Below are positions 37,683 to 46,757 of a stretch of 61,328 nt of DNA, in pieces. Each line of letters starts with the position of its first letter. The first letter of the stretch is position 1. The stretch is from Furfurilactobacillus siliginis (GTDB lineage Bacteria; Bacillota; Bacilli; Lactobacillales; Lactobacillaceae). Location of the stretch: assembly GCF_001437435.1 (NCBI RefSeq), contig NZ_JQCB01000002.1, positions 47,095 to 108,422 of the forward strand, given 5' to 3'. A program made the translations under genes and the position numbers. Below the pieces are notes generated by a model that did not search any database, was not told the DNA's origin, and saw nothing but the letters and a program-made list of their open reading frames with translations.

Positions 37683-39209
37683 TTACGGCGACGTTGGTTG
37701 CTTGGTTTTTGATTGCTCGGTTTGTTCTAAGACATGTTCGCCACGTCCTTGCATCTGTGTAAAGCGCGGGACCTCGTCAAGGTGGCGATGGCGAATGTGC
37801 CATGTTTTCGTCGTTGATTGGGTTCTGCGCCGACTGTATAGCCAAAGTGTGATTCCCAGTACCGTTAGGAAAAAGAGACTCATGATGGCTGCATACACCC
37901 CAGTTGATAGATGGCTACTTGCTGTGGGTAGAAAGGTAGAGGTGAACACAACCATTGAGCTGCCTAAGCCAAGTAATCCGAGTAATAAGTGAACGACTTT
38001 GTTGCCTGGAATCCTAAAAGTGGCTGCAGCCATTTTACCTTTGCGAACTAAATTTAGAAAAGCGATGAACATCAAGATGTACATGACTAAATACAGCATG
38101 ACTGTCAGTGACATGGCCATTGAAAAGGCAGCATTGTTCCCACCAAAGCCAATCGTTAAGATGAACGCAATAATCGAGACAAGACCACCTTGCAAAAAGA
38201 CGAGGTGCACCGGTACTTGTTGTTTGTTCACTTGGTTGAAACGTGCCGGCAAAATTTCATCCTCGGCGGTTACTAGTAATGAGCGGACAGGGCCAACAAT
38301 CCAAGAACTGATCTCTCCTAGCATTCCAATTGCCATCAGGAGTCCGATGCCTTTGACAACCGGTGTGAAAGTCCCCACCGTCACACTGTGAACCATTTTG
38401 TTAATGGCTTCGATGACGCCTTGATTCAGCGAAAGCGCCTTAGCAGGAACCACTGCCGCGACAGATAGACCGCCAAATGAATCCAATGTAATGGCAAAAA
38501 GCACTAGAATCAATAAGATCAACGGATAATTTCGACGCGCGTTTCGCAGATTATTGACATATGCGGCAGACGCTTCAATACCCGTAAAGGCCAGGACAAA
38601 TGGCACAACGCTGGTGAGCGAAAAGTGGGTTGTTAAGGTTGTTCGATTAGCAGCAAAATTGGTTACAAATTGGACGTGGTGTCCTTCGAGTAAATATGTG
38701 ACGCTAAGCCCGAGCAGAATTAACGCTGGTAAGACAATACCAAACAGGAATGTCCATTTGACAACCTTATCGGTGCCGTTGATACCGCGTAATTGAATTG
38801 CGGTCATTACCCAGTAGATCAGCAGAAATAAAGCAAGCTTGAGCCAGGGATTACTGTTTAGTGCGGGCATATCCACCGCAAAGGCTAAGACCCCGATAAT
38901 GAAATAAATCATCGTTATAAAATTGACCGTGATCTGTAGCCATTGAAAAAAGACTGCGATAAACCCGGAGCGTTGCCCTAGTGATCCTTTCACCCAGGTG
39001 TAAATTCCGCCGTCGCCCCAGCCTGGCATGGTTGCCATCTGCGCAGAGACAAGTGCGACCGGTAAGAACCACAATAACCCTGCAAGAATCAAAAAGCCGG
39101 TGGCTAACAATCCTGATTGGGCAAAGGCCGGGTATTCATCCGCTGACATAAGCATAGCTGCGGTTAGTGTAAAGAAACCAAACGCTGATAATTTAGTCGT
39201 TGTTTTCAT
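37683..39209 (-). CDS. APC-superfamily amino acid permease (GadC/YjeM-like)
   Basis: A 508-residue transporter with about 12 membrane helices of the amino acid-polyamine-organocation superfamily. Segments such as ALVSAQMATMPGWGDGGIYTW split as ALVSAQMATMP and GWGDGGIYTWVKGSLG (about 50-80) match the glutamate/GABA antiporter-like branch. The substrate is not determinable from sequence. The ATG at 39209 has GAGGAC 7 bases upstream; a start 10 codons earlier lacks a site. No decarboxylase gene is adjacent, so an acid-resistance role is not supported by context. Confidence 0.82.
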   Translation of the reverse strand: MKTTTKLSAFGFFTLTAAMLMSADEYPAFAQSGLLATGFLILAGLLWFLPVALVSAQMATMPGWGDGGIYTWVKGSLGQRSGFIAVFFQWLQITVNFITMIYFIIGVLAFAVDMPALNSNPWLKLALFLLIYWVMTAIQLRGINGTDKVVKWTFLFGIVLPALILLGLSVTYLLEGHHVQFVTNFAANRTTLTTHFSLTSVVPFVLAFTGIEASAAYVNNLRNARRNYPLILLILVLFAITLDSFGGLSVAAVVPAKALSLNQGVIEAINKMVHSVTVGTFTPVVKGIGLLMAIGMLGEISSWIVGPVRSLLVTAEDEILPARFNQVNKQQVPVHLVFLQGGLVSIIAFILTIGFGGNNAAFSMAMSLTVMLYLVMYILMFIAFLNLVRKGKMAAATFRIPGNKVVHLLLGLLGLGSSMVVFTSTFLPTASSHLSTGVYAAIMSLFFLTVLGITLWLYSRRRTQSTTKTWHIRHRHLDEVPRFTQMQGRGEHVLEQTEQSKTKQPTSP

Positions 39210-39365
39210 AGGGATGTCCTCATTATTTTTCATTGCCATCTATAAGCTACCATTAATGCCTAACCATCGACAATTAACCTGCTTATCGCGCAGTTTATCG
39301 GTGTTCAAGCGAAACTCAAAATGGTAAACTGTTGAGGTGTCAATAACGTAAAGGAGTGGATCAAC

Positions 39366-39725
39366 GTGGAAATTGAAAAAAACGAACGGATCAACTCACT
39401 GTTTGAATTTTATGAACCGTTATTGACGGCGAAGCAAAAAGCATACATTGAACAATATTATGGCGATGACTATTCACTTGGTGAAATTGCTGAAAACTTT
39501 TCCGTGAGTCGCCAGGCCGTTTATGACAACATCAAGCGGACTGAAAAGATTTTGGAAGGGTATGAAGCCAAATTACATTTATTTGCTGAGTTTGTCGCGC
39601 GTAATCAGGTGGCTGATGCAATTTCGACTTATGTGGCCGAGCATCACGAAAATGACCAAGCGCTTATAGAGCTGGTTCACAAATTAGAAATCACAGATGG
39701 TGAAATCGATGAGCAAATCGATTAA
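39366..39725 (+). CDS. ylxM: YlxM/p13-like DNA-binding protein
   Basis: The 119-residue protein has a sigma-70 region 4-like helix-turn-helix ([20 protein letters not shown], about 37-56). YlxM modulates SRP-related gene function in streptococci and is usually next to ffh, as here. The start is GTG at 39366 with AAGGAGTGG upstream. An extended -10-like TGGTAAACT lies near 39321. It is followed after 28 bases by ffh. Confidence 0.92.
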   Translation: MEIEKNERINSLFEFYEPLLTAKQKAYIEQYYGDDYSLGEIAENFSVSRQAVYDNIKRTEKILEGYEAKLHLFAEFVARNQVADAISTYVAEHHENDQALIELVHKLEITDGEIDEQID

Positions 39726-39753
39726 TCGCGTCATTTAACTGGAGGAATCAATC

Positions 39754-41217
39754 ATGGCCTTTGAAGGGCTTACAGAACGTTTACAAAATGCAATGAAGAA
39801 CTTGCGCGGCAAAGGAAAAGTTTCCGAAGCTGATTTACGCGAAACCATGCGTGAAATCCGCCTAGCTTTACTGGAAGCCGATGTTAATTTTGATGTCGTC
39901 AAAACCTTTGTTAAAACTGTTCGTGACCGGGCGATGGGGTCAGCTGTTTTGGATGGGTTAAACCCAGCACAACAAATCGTCAAAATTGTTGATGAAGAAT
40001 TAACGAAGATGATGGGCTCTGACGCCAGTGCCTTAAACAAGTCCGACAAGATTCCAACAATCATCATGATGGTTGGGTTACAAGGGGCTGGTAAAACAAC
40101 CACGGCCGGGAAACTTGCCAACAAGTTGAAACAAGAACAAAATGCGCGACCATTGTTCATTGCAGCCGACGTCTACCGGCCGGCCGCCATTGATCAATTA
40201 CAACAAGTTGCTAGTGAAATTGATGTTCCTGTCTTTGAAATGGGGACGGATGTTGATCCAGTTGAAATCGTTCGGCAAGGGTTAGCGAAGGCTGAAGCTG
40301 ATAAGAACGATTACATCATCATTGATACCGCTGGGCGTTTGCAAATCGATGAACAGTTGATGGATGAGCTTGCTAATATCAAAGCGTTGGCTAAACCAGA
40401 TGAAATCTTGCTGGTTGTTGATGCTATGACTGGGCAAAATGCCGTTAACACAGCAACTGGATTCAATGAAAAATTAGACATCACCGGGGTCGTCTTAACC
40501 AAGTTAGATGGTGATACCCGTGGTGGGGCCGCCTTGTCAATCCGTGCGGTCACAGGCAAACCAATTAAGTTTGTCGGTGAAGGTGAAAAGATGTCTGCGT
40601 TAGATACTTTCCACCCAGACCGGATGGCTTCACGAATCCTGGGCATGGGTGACATGCTGACGCTGATTGAAAAGGCGCAACAGGTGTCCGATGAAAAACA
40701 GGCTGCTGATCTTGAACAAAAGATGCGGGAAAATTCATTTGATTTCAACGATTTCTTGGATCAAATGGACCAAATGAACAAAATGGGCGGTATGGAAAGC
40801 ATCATGAAGATGATTCCTGGATTAGCGAATAATCCCGCTTTGGCAAACGCGCAGATTGATCCAAAGGACTTAGCGCACATGCGCGCCACCGTTTACTCGA
40901 TGACACCGCAGGAACGTGAAAATCCAGATGTCTTGAACCCGAGCCGTCGTCGCCGAATTGCAGCTGGTGCAGGACGTCCGATTCAAGAAGTTAACCGGAT
41001 GATCAAACAGTTTGATCAAATGAAAAAGATGATGAAACAAATGTCTAACGGAAACATGGGGGCTTTGGACCAGATGGTTCCCGGTGGCCTAGGTAACATG
41101 TTAGGCGGCGGTTCTGGTATGTCTGGTCGGTTGGGCAAAATGGCTATGAATCGGATGGTTCGGCAGACACAAAAGAACAAGAAGAAGCGTATTAAGAAGA
41201 ATAAGCGGCGCCGTTAA
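39754..41217 (+). CDS. ffh: Signal recognition particle protein Ffh
   Basis: GTPase that binds signal sequences and 4.5S RNA and delivers ribosomes to FtsY. The 487-residue product has an N domain (1-85), a G domain (GLQGAGKTTTAGK near 108, AADVYRPAAIDQL, DTAGRLQID, TKLDGDTRGG) and a Met-rich M domain from about 300 (MKKMMKQMSNGNMG near 427), ending in a basic tail. GGAGG lies 9 bases before the ATG. rpsP, which often follows ffh, is absent; pntA is next. Confidence 0.97.
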   Translation: MAFEGLTERLQNAMKNLRGKGKVSEADLRETMREIRLALLEADVNFDVVKTFVKTVRDRAMGSAVLDGLNPAQQIVKIVDEELTKMMGSDASALNKSDKIPTIIMMVGLQGAGKTTTAGKLANKLKQEQNARPLFIAADVYRPAAIDQLQQVASEIDVPVFEMGTDVDPVEIVRQGLAKAEADKNDYIIIDTAGRLQIDEQLMDELANIKALAKPDEILLVVDAMTGQNAVNTATGFNEKLDITGVVLTKLDGDTRGGAALSIRAVTGKPIKFVGEGEKMSALDTFHPDRMASRILGMGDMLTLIEKAQQVSDEKQAADLEQKMRENSFDFNDFLDQMDQMNKMGGMESIMKMIPGLANNPALANAQIDPKDLAHMRATVYSMTPQERENPDVLNPSRRRRIAAGAGRPIQEVNRMIKQFDQMKKMMKQMSNGNMGALDQMVPGGLGNMLGGGSGMSGRLGKMAMNRMVRQTQKNKKKRIKKNKRRR

Positions 41218-41247
41218 TTCGGAGTTGATAGACATAAGTTAGTAATT

Positions 41248-41303
41248 AAAAGACCATTGATCCAATTCACGTCATGAAATGAATTGGATCAATGGTCTTT
41301 TTC
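41248..41303 (+). terminator. Terminator after ffh
   Basis: A 22-bp stem (41248-41269 with 41280-41301) around a 10-base loop, followed by T residues. The A tract on the left would also work leftward. Confidence 0.85.
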
Positions 41304-41380
41304 GTGTGCGTGATTTTTATGGATAATTGAATTATCAAATGTGGCAATATTTTGGAAGGCTGTTTGCGGTTGGTTGATAA

Positions 41381-41430
41381 TTGCGTCTGCTACATGTAAG
41401 CGCTATGATGAACTTGTGAAAACACTTTCA
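41381..41430 (+). promoter_or_regulatory. pntA promoter with two cre-like sites
   Basis: TTGCGT (41381-41386) and TATGAT (41404-41409) are spaced by 17 bases. TGTAAGCGCTATGA (41395-41408) overlaps the -10, and TGAAAACACTTTCA (41417-41430) follows the start site. Both are close to the CcpA consensus TGNAANCGNTNNCA. CcpA repression is inferred. Confidence 0.55.
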
Positions 41431-41448
41431 AAAACGGAGGGATGCTGA

Positions 41449-42645
41449 ATGGCAATCGTAGTTTCTGCACTGAAGGAAGCCACAGATGAGAACCGGGTTG
41501 CGTTGACACCTGGAATCGTTAGTCGGCTTGTGAAAGGCAACTATGAAGTATTAATTGAACACGGCGCTGGTGAGCGGGCGTTTTATCCAGATCAGGCATA
41601 TACGGATGCAGGCGCTAAGGTGGTTGATCGAACTGAAGCCATTAAATCGGCGACTGTTTTAGCAGTGATCAACCGTCCTAGCGATGAGACGATTGATCAA
41701 TTAAGTGGTGGTCAAACTTTACTAGGGTTACTTTCACCATTGACAGATCCAGAATGGATTCAATCTGTCGCAGATAAAAAGATTAATGCATTGTCTTTTG
41801 AATTGTTGCCACGGACTGTTTCACGGGCACAAACGATGGATGTTTTAAGCTCGCAAGCGAGTGTGGCCGGTTATAAGGCTGCTTTGGTGGCGGCAGAACG
41901 ATTCTCACGTTATTTCCCAATGATGATCACGGCTGCTGGGACAGCCAAACCGGCAAAGGTTTTGGTCCTTGGAACTGGGGTCGCTGGTTTGCAAGCCATT
42001 GGGACTGCTAAACGATTAGGCGCGGTGGTATCAGGGTATGATGTACGACCTGCTTCTCGAGGAGAGGTTGAGTCATTAGGTGCAACATTCTTAACCACGT
42101 CAGTATCGGGAGCAGGTGAAGGTGGGTATGCGCGTGCATTAACACCTGAAGAAACCCAGCAACAACAGGATGAACTGGCAGGGTTCATTTCTGACAACAA
42201 CATTATTATCACAACTGCGCAGGTTCCAGGACGAAAACCGCCATTGTTGGTCACACAGAAGTCAGTTGACGAAGCGAAACCAGGTACGATTTTCGTTGAT
42301 TTAGCTGCCAGTGACTTAGGCGGTAATGTTGCCGGTGTTAAGCCAGCGACGACCGTTACGACGCCTGCTGGTGCGCAAATTATCGGTGCCGGTGACCTAG
42401 CCAGCCAATTACCAACGGCTGCGTCTGACATGTTTGCTAAAAATGTCCAGGCAGTTATTACTGACATCACGGATAATGATCAATTAGCACTTGATGTTGA
42501 TGACGATGTTGTCGGTGAGCTGTTGGCGACCAAAGATGGCGAAATTATCAGTAATCGATTACGGACGGCAATGAAGCTGCCTGAACGAAAACCAGTTGAG
42601 AAACCGGCTGATGAAACAGACGCGACTGAGAAGGGAGCGAAGTAG
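41449..42645 (+). CDS. pntA: NAD(P) transhydrogenase alpha-1 subunit (PntAA)
   Basis: NAD(H)-binding domain I of the proton-translocating transhydrogenase, which makes NADPH from NADH using the proton gradient. The 398-residue protein resembles the alanine dehydrogenase/PntA fold (LKEATDENRVALTP near 7-20) with the nucleotide-binding GTGVAGLQAIGTAKRLGA near 175. The membrane part is on a separate gene, so this is the three-subunit form. A GGAGGGA site precedes the ATG. It is the first gene of the pntA1-A2-B operon. Confidence 0.95.
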   Translation: MAIVVSALKEATDENRVALTPGIVSRLVKGNYEVLIEHGAGERAFYPDQAYTDAGAKVVDRTEAIKSATVLAVINRPSDETIDQLSGGQTLLGLLSPLTDPEWIQSVADKKINALSFELLPRTVSRAQTMDVLSSQASVAGYKAALVAAERFSRYFPMMITAAGTAKPAKVLVLGTGVAGLQAIGTAKRLGAVVSGYDVRPASRGEVESLGATFLTTSVSGAGEGGYARALTPEETQQQQDELAGFISDNNIIITTAQVPGRKPPLLVTQKSVDEAKPGTIFVDLAASDLGGNVAGVKPATTVTTPAGAQIIGAGDLASQLPTAASDMFAKNVQAVITDITDNDQLALDVDDDVVGELLATKDGEIISNRLRTAMKLPERKPVEKPADETDATEKGAK

Positions 42646-42647
42646 GC

Positions 42648-42962
42648 ATGAGTCAGGAATTATATAGCAACCTTGCAATTTTTGTTTTGAGTTTATTAGT
42701 TGGATTTGAAGTTATGAGTAAGATTCCATCAACGCTGCAAACGCCGATGATGTCAGGTGCCAATGCAATTCACGGGGTCGTTGTGGTCGGTGCCTTTGTG
42801 ATTGCCGCTGAAGCCAATAACTGGTTCTTCTACTGTCTAGCTTTTCTGGGTGCTTTTTTTGCCGCTGTCAACGTGGCGGGTGGGTATACCGTAACGGACC
42901 GAATGCTTGGCATGTTCAATCGACCAAAGAAAACGACACCAAAGGAGGATGACGAAAAATGA
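42648..42962 (+). CDS. NAD(P) transhydrogenase alpha-2 subunit (PntAB)
   Basis: Membrane domain II portion of the alpha chain. The 104-residue product has three to four hydrophobic segments, including the conserved SKIPSTLQTPMMSGANAIHG near residues 24-43. It ends in a charged tail (KKTTPKEDDEK). It starts 2 bases after pntA1 and overlaps pntB by 4 bases (ATGA), so subunit synthesis is coupled. Confidence 0.94.
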   Translation: MSQELYSNLAIFVLSLLVGFEVMSKIPSTLQTPMMSGANAIHGVVVVGAFVIAAEANNWFFYCLAFLGAFFAAVNVAGGYTVTDRMLGMFNRPKKTTPKEDDEK

Positions 42963-44377
42963 GTGTATTAGTAACGATTTCTTCGCTGGTCTACCTCATC
43001 TCGGCGGTGTGTTACGTCATTGGTGTGCATTTAATGCGGTCACCTAAAACAGCTCGTCGCGGGAATGGTCTATCGGCCGTGGGGATGTTCATTGCTGTGA
43101 TTATGATTGTCATTACATTGATTGTCGAAGGTAAAATCACAGGAATTGGTTGGACAGTGCTAATTTTAGGGTTAGCACTGGGCATTTGGTACGGGGTCAC
43201 ACGGGCGCGTAAGGTGCCAATGACCGACGTGCCACAACTGGTTAGTTTATTTAATGCCGTTGGTGGTGGTGCTGCCGCCGTTATCGGGATCTTTGACTAT
43301 ACGGTGTTGGCTAACGGGTCTCATTTAGCCGTCGCTTTTTCGCTGCCAGTTTTATTAGATGTCGTCATTGGTGGCATTACATTTTCTGGTTCACTGATTG
43401 CAACCGGTAAATTGTCAGGGCATGTTTCCGGGAAGCCAATTAGTTTTCCAGGCGCACGGTTGATCAATGCACTTGTGATCATCGCCATTTTAGTATCAGC
43501 ATGGTTGATGATTGGATTGCCGACAAATATGTGGTTTGTCACGTTATGTTTAGTGGCTAGTTTAATCTTCGGGTTATTGATGACCTTGCCAATTGGTGGG
43601 GCTGATATGCCGGTTGTTGTATCACTATTAAATGCTTTCACGGGTCTAGCCGTGGCTTTTGCTGGATTTGTGATTGATAATCAGGTGCTGATTATCGCTG
43701 GGGCCTTGGTTGGTGCAGCCGGAACTATTTTGACCTTGCAAATGGCTGATGCAATGAATCGTTCTGTTGCAAATATCTTAGCCGGTGGCTTTGGTACCGG
43801 CGATAGCAATGATGGTGGTGCAGCAGATGACACGCCTGTTAATGTTAAAGAAACGACTGCTGACGATATTGGGTTACAGTTGGCTTATGCAAATAACGTT
43901 ATGATCGTCCCTGGCTATGGTTTAGCTGCCGCCCAGGCACAGCATGAAGTTGCCGAATTAGCTAAGTTACTCACTGATAATGGGATAAATGTGAACTATG
44001 CCATTCACCCGGTTGCTGGACGGATGCCAGGGCACATGAACGTGTTGTTGGCTGATGTGAATGTCCCTTACGATCAGATGAAGCAGCAAGAAGAAGCTAA
44101 TTCAATGTTTGAAAATACCGACGTCTCATTGGTGATTGGTGCTAACGATGTGACTAATCCACTTGCACGTGAAAAAGGGAATGCCATTTCGGGGATGCCA
44201 ATCTTAGATGTCGATAAGTCAAAGGCTGTGGTTGTGATCAAACGTTCAATGAGCACTGGTTACGCCGGCGTGCAAAACCCATTATTCTCATTAGATAATA
44301 CGCAAATGTTGTTTGCTGATGCGAAAAAAGGGCTGGCTGACATCATCGTTTCAACGAAAGAATACATTAACCAGTGA
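42959..44377 (+). CDS. pntB: NAD(P) transhydrogenase beta subunit
   Basis: The 472-residue subunit holds the remaining membrane helices (about 1-265) and the NADP(H)-binding domain III, with VPGYGLAAAQAQ near 317, HPVAGRMPGHMNVLL near 345 and GYAGVQNPLF near 438. The last 24 codons (44306-44377) are the left attachment site of a prophage. Beyond the crossover point the terminal codons come from the element. The same end is repeated at 58675-58745 with synonymous codons and TAA instead of TGA, so the protein sequence is unchanged. Confidence 0.95.
   Translation: MSVLVTISSLVYLISAVCYVIGVHLMRSPKTARRGNGLSAVGMFIAVIMIVITLIVEGKITGIGWTVLILGLALGIWYGVTRARKVPMTDVPQLVSLFNAVGGGAAAVIGIFDYTVLANGSHLAVAFSLPVLLDVVIGGITFSGSLIATGKLSGHVSGKPISFPGARLINALVIIAILVSAWLMIGLPTNMWFVTLCLVASLIFGLLMTLPIGGADMPVVVSLLNAFTGLAVAFAGFVIDNQVLIIAGALVGAAGTILTLQMADAMNRSVANILAGGFGTGDSNDGGAADDTPVNVKETTADDIGLQLAYANNVMIVPGYGLAAAQAQHEVAELAKLLTDNGINVNYAIHPVAGRMPGHMNVLLADVNVPYDQMKQQEEANSMFENTDVSLVIGANDVTNPLAREKGNAISGMPILDVDKSKAVVVIKRSMSTGYAGVQNPLFSLDNTQMLFADAKKGLADIIVSTKEYINQ
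44306..44373 (+). other. attL: left prophage attachment site in pntB
   Basis: A 68-base stretch matches 58675-58742 with two mismatches, of which the last 56 bases (44318-44373 and 58687-58742) are identical. It ends 4 bases before the end of the pntB stop codon. The integrase remnant begins 22 bases further on. Confidence 0.9.
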
Positions 44378-44398
44378 TATATCAACGTTTACAGGCTG

Positions 44399-45696
44399 TT
44401 AAATTTCTTTGCGTGAATGTTTTTGAGGCTCGCTTTTGTTGGAGTGGTTTACACTCTGGTTAACAGTAGATAAGTTTGATTGATAATTTTGGTTAAAGTC
44501 ATCTATTTTACGGATGGCTTTTTCTTTTACGTCTGGGGTGATTTCTGCGTAAATTTGAGTTGTCTCAACATTTTTATGGCCAAGTATGCCGCCAATATCT
44601 TCCAGACTGACGCCAGCTTGACGCATGCGCACCGCATTGGTGTGTCTGCCATCGTGTAATCGGATGTGAGGGAGACCAGCACGTTTAATAATGCGATTGA
44701 ATATTGAATTAGTCGTTTGTTCTCTGATTGGTAATCCAATTGTCTGACCTTGCATATGAACGAAGGCGGGTTCATATGCATACTGTTTCAGTGCCATTTT
44801 AATTTCAGATTCGAAAGTAACACCAAATCTTTCACGGAAGTATGCGTAGAATCCATCAACTACTCTGCCGATCATGGGGACATCACGAATGCTGTTTTGC
44901 GTCTCGGGATCATCGTAAACGATGGTCGTAGATGTTTCCGCTTTGAAGAGGCGTTGTCGTCTAATGTGTATAATTCTTGTTTCTAGGTCGATGTCCTTAC
45001 ACCAGAGGCCCGCGGCTTCACCCTTACGAAGACCTGCGTCAAAAACTACTAGATAAAATTGATACCAAAGAAAGGGATCGCGTTCATTAAGCGAAGTCTC
45101 CAAAAATTTATCGACTTGATCTGCGGTAAAGTAGTGCAGTTTCTTACCGTTATTTGTTGGGTTGTACTCTCTGGGATAAGTAACACAGTGTGTAGGATTT
45201 ACATCTACGTAGCCTAATCTGACAGCACCACTGTATGCGGATGCAGGTATGCCAGCGAAGACCTTGTTTTTTTCCTGTATTTGGGTCTAGACGTCCATAT
45301 TTGGTGTTAGTGAACAGTGAATTGATGAACCTTTGATGGTCTTGCAAACTGTAATCTTTGAGCCTGCATCTGCCTGTATTAGGAATGATGTAGTGATTAA
45401 TAACAAAACGTTGGCGAATAAGGGTGCCAATTTTTACACGATTATCAATTTTATCAAGCCACATATTGAGGTAGTCTTCGATTGAAAGTTCACCATAGTG
45501 TGAGGAATTTACCTTGTTATTAAAGTAGTCGGATTCAATTTGTTTAGCTTTGGCGTTTGCTTCAGCGAAGTTCAAAAATCCACGAAGGTGATAATGCTTA
45601 GCTTTAACCTAGCCAGTGTCATAAGTAAGATGGATAACCTTGGATTTTCAATCTCTTTTTCCCATTCTTAAGTGAGTGTTGCTTAATAGCTGCCAT
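44399..45696 (-). pseudogene. int: Tyrosine-recombinase integrase, broken
   Basis: The C-terminal catalytic part (44399-45103) is well preserved: Arg in GLRKGEAAGL, HDGRHT, and LGHKNVETTQIYAEI with the Tyr nucleophile. Its N-terminal part starts MAAIKQHSLKNGKKR at 45696, shifts frame near 45620-45630, meets TAG at 45609-45611, and shifts again at a T7 run (A7 in the gene) at 45267-45273. Removing one base there restores KNKVFAGIPASAYSGAV and joins both parts. The enzyme is probably inactive unless A7 slippage and the stop are overcome. Position next to attL is as expected for an integrase. Confidence 0.88.
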
Positions 45697-45778
45697 AAAT
45701 TGCTTCCAATGTTGGAAATGTTTCTCTAAAATACAAACGTACGTTCTTCTCGGCTGTTAAAAAAAGCGCAAAAGGGCT

Positions 45779-46108
45779 TTAGTGTGAGAGTACGAATCCT
45801 AGAATGGTAGTCGCTAACGCAACTACAGTAATTGTCGTTCCCATCATCCAAATTTGTGATTTGAGTAATTTTGAATCAGACTGAGCAAATTTAGTGTTTA
45901 TTTTTTCAGTTTGTAAATCAATTTTATCCGATAGTTTATCCACGGCATGATTCAACTCTTCATGCGTTACAAATTCTGTCATCGTATTGCCTCCATCTGA
46001 ACCGTTTCCATCATTATGAAGTGTTTTGTGGTTAGATTGCAATTCTGGATGTATATATGTCACTGTTGGTTTATCAGGGTTATCAACGCGGTTACCATCA
46101 TTTTGCAT
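45779..46108 (-). CDS. Small C-terminally anchored prophage protein
   Basis: The 109-residue product has an Asn/Asp-rich N-terminus, a helical predicted coiled-coil segment (about 45-80: HEELNHAVDKLSDKIDLQ) and one C-terminal membrane segment (about 84-106, GTTITVVALATTILGFVLSH). This resembles small tail-anchored or XhlA-type phage membrane proteins, but the function is unknown. The ATG at 46108 has CGGAGGAATC just upstream, which decides against the earlier in-frame ATG. It overlaps the preceding gene by 11 bases. Confidence 0.6.
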   Translation of the reverse strand: MQNDGNRVDNPDKPTVTYIHPELQSNHKTLHNDGNGSDGGNTMTEFVTHEELNHAVDKLSDKIDLQTEKINTKFAQSDSKLLKSQIWMMGTTITVVALATTILGFVLSH

Positions 46109-46514
46109 TTGATTCCTCCGATAAAACTGCCACAAATGTTTTTGCTGAATCTAATATATTGCCTTTCGTATCTGTTAAGTCGACTGTAGCTTTGATTTGA
46201 CTTGCAGTTTCCGAAAACGAAATGAAAGGCGTTGTTAATTGCTGAAATGTTCCGAGATAGTCCGCATAACTCTCTGTACTAGAGACGTCCATAAATGGTT
46301 TGTATAACGATTCATAGTGGTAGAATAGTGCTCCATTATGATCAAAAAACTTAAAGTTAAGTTGATACCCTTTTCCGGGAACTAGATTAAATAAGGCACA
46401 GGTAAAAGTGACTGATATGGAGGCTGGCAGGGAAGTTGAGTGTAAGTACATCAGAGGTTTTATGTTGGCGTCAGTAGTTGATGGGAAGAAGCCCGATATT
46501 TTTTCTGTATCCAT
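46098..46514 (-). CDS. Prophage protein of unknown function
   Basis: A 138-residue soluble protein without signal peptide or recognised domain. The middle (SISVTFTCALFNLVPGKGYQL, split here as SISVTFTCALFNL and VPGKGYQLNF) suggests a beta-sandwich, and the end (SQIKATVDLTDTKGNILDSA) has alternating beta character. AAAAGGAGAAC precedes the ATG. It is coupled to the downstream tail-anchored protein by overlap. It lies in the lysogeny region where superinfection-exclusion genes are common, but no function can be assigned. Confidence 0.55.
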   Translation of the reverse strand: MDTEKISGFFPSTTDANIKPLMYLHSTSLPASISVTFTCALFNLVPGKGYQLNFKFFDHNGALFYHYESLYKPFMDVSSTESYADYLGTFQQLTTPFISFSETASQIKATVDLTDTKGNILDSAKTFVAVLSEESNAK

Positions 46515-46531
46515 ATGTTCTCCTTTTTGTT

Positions 46532-46590
46532 ATTCCCACCGCAGGAGTCGAACCCGCGCAGGCTGGGATGGGGTACTGGCCTCAAAGGGC
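46532..46590 (-). other. tRNA-like 3' fragment
   Basis: On the minus strand, GCGGG-TTCGACT-CCTGC forms a T-arm with one G-U pair, followed by a 7-base acceptor strand GGTGGGA. No CCA and no credible D-arm or 5' acceptor strand are found. It is probably a captured tRNA 3' end, as left by phage integration into tRNA genes. Confidence 0.4.
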
Positions 46591-46601
46591 GATTATTTAC
46601 A

Positions 46602-46706
46602 CTATTTTTCAGTTCTCTTTGTATGAAAAATATTAGTGATCAGTGCGGTAAGCGATAGTATTAAAATCAAGAACGAAAATAAATATGTGGGAATATCAGA
46701 ACGCAT
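46602..46706 (-). CDS. 34-residue membrane peptide
   Basis: A short open frame encodes MRSDIPTYLFSFLILILS followed by LTALITNIFHTKRTEK: one membrane helix (about 8-27) and a basic tail. GGAG lies 7 bases before the ATG. It sits in the prophage lysogeny region. Function unknown; small-membrane-protein or toxin-like roles are possible. Confidence 0.45.
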   Translation of the reverse strand: MRSDIPTYLFSFLILILSLTALITNIFHTKRTEK

Positions 46707-46757
46707 AAAATAACTCCAAATTATTTGAAGAATGGCAAACGCAAGGGCAGCCCAGCC

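Noticed and set aside
37683-39209. Naming the APC permease gadC
   Set aside because: No glutamate decarboxylase nearby and substrate-defining residues cannot be judged by eye.
41910-42470. 186-codon leftward frame opposite pntA
   Set aside because: Antisense to a conserved catalytic gene, with no promoter or ribosome site.
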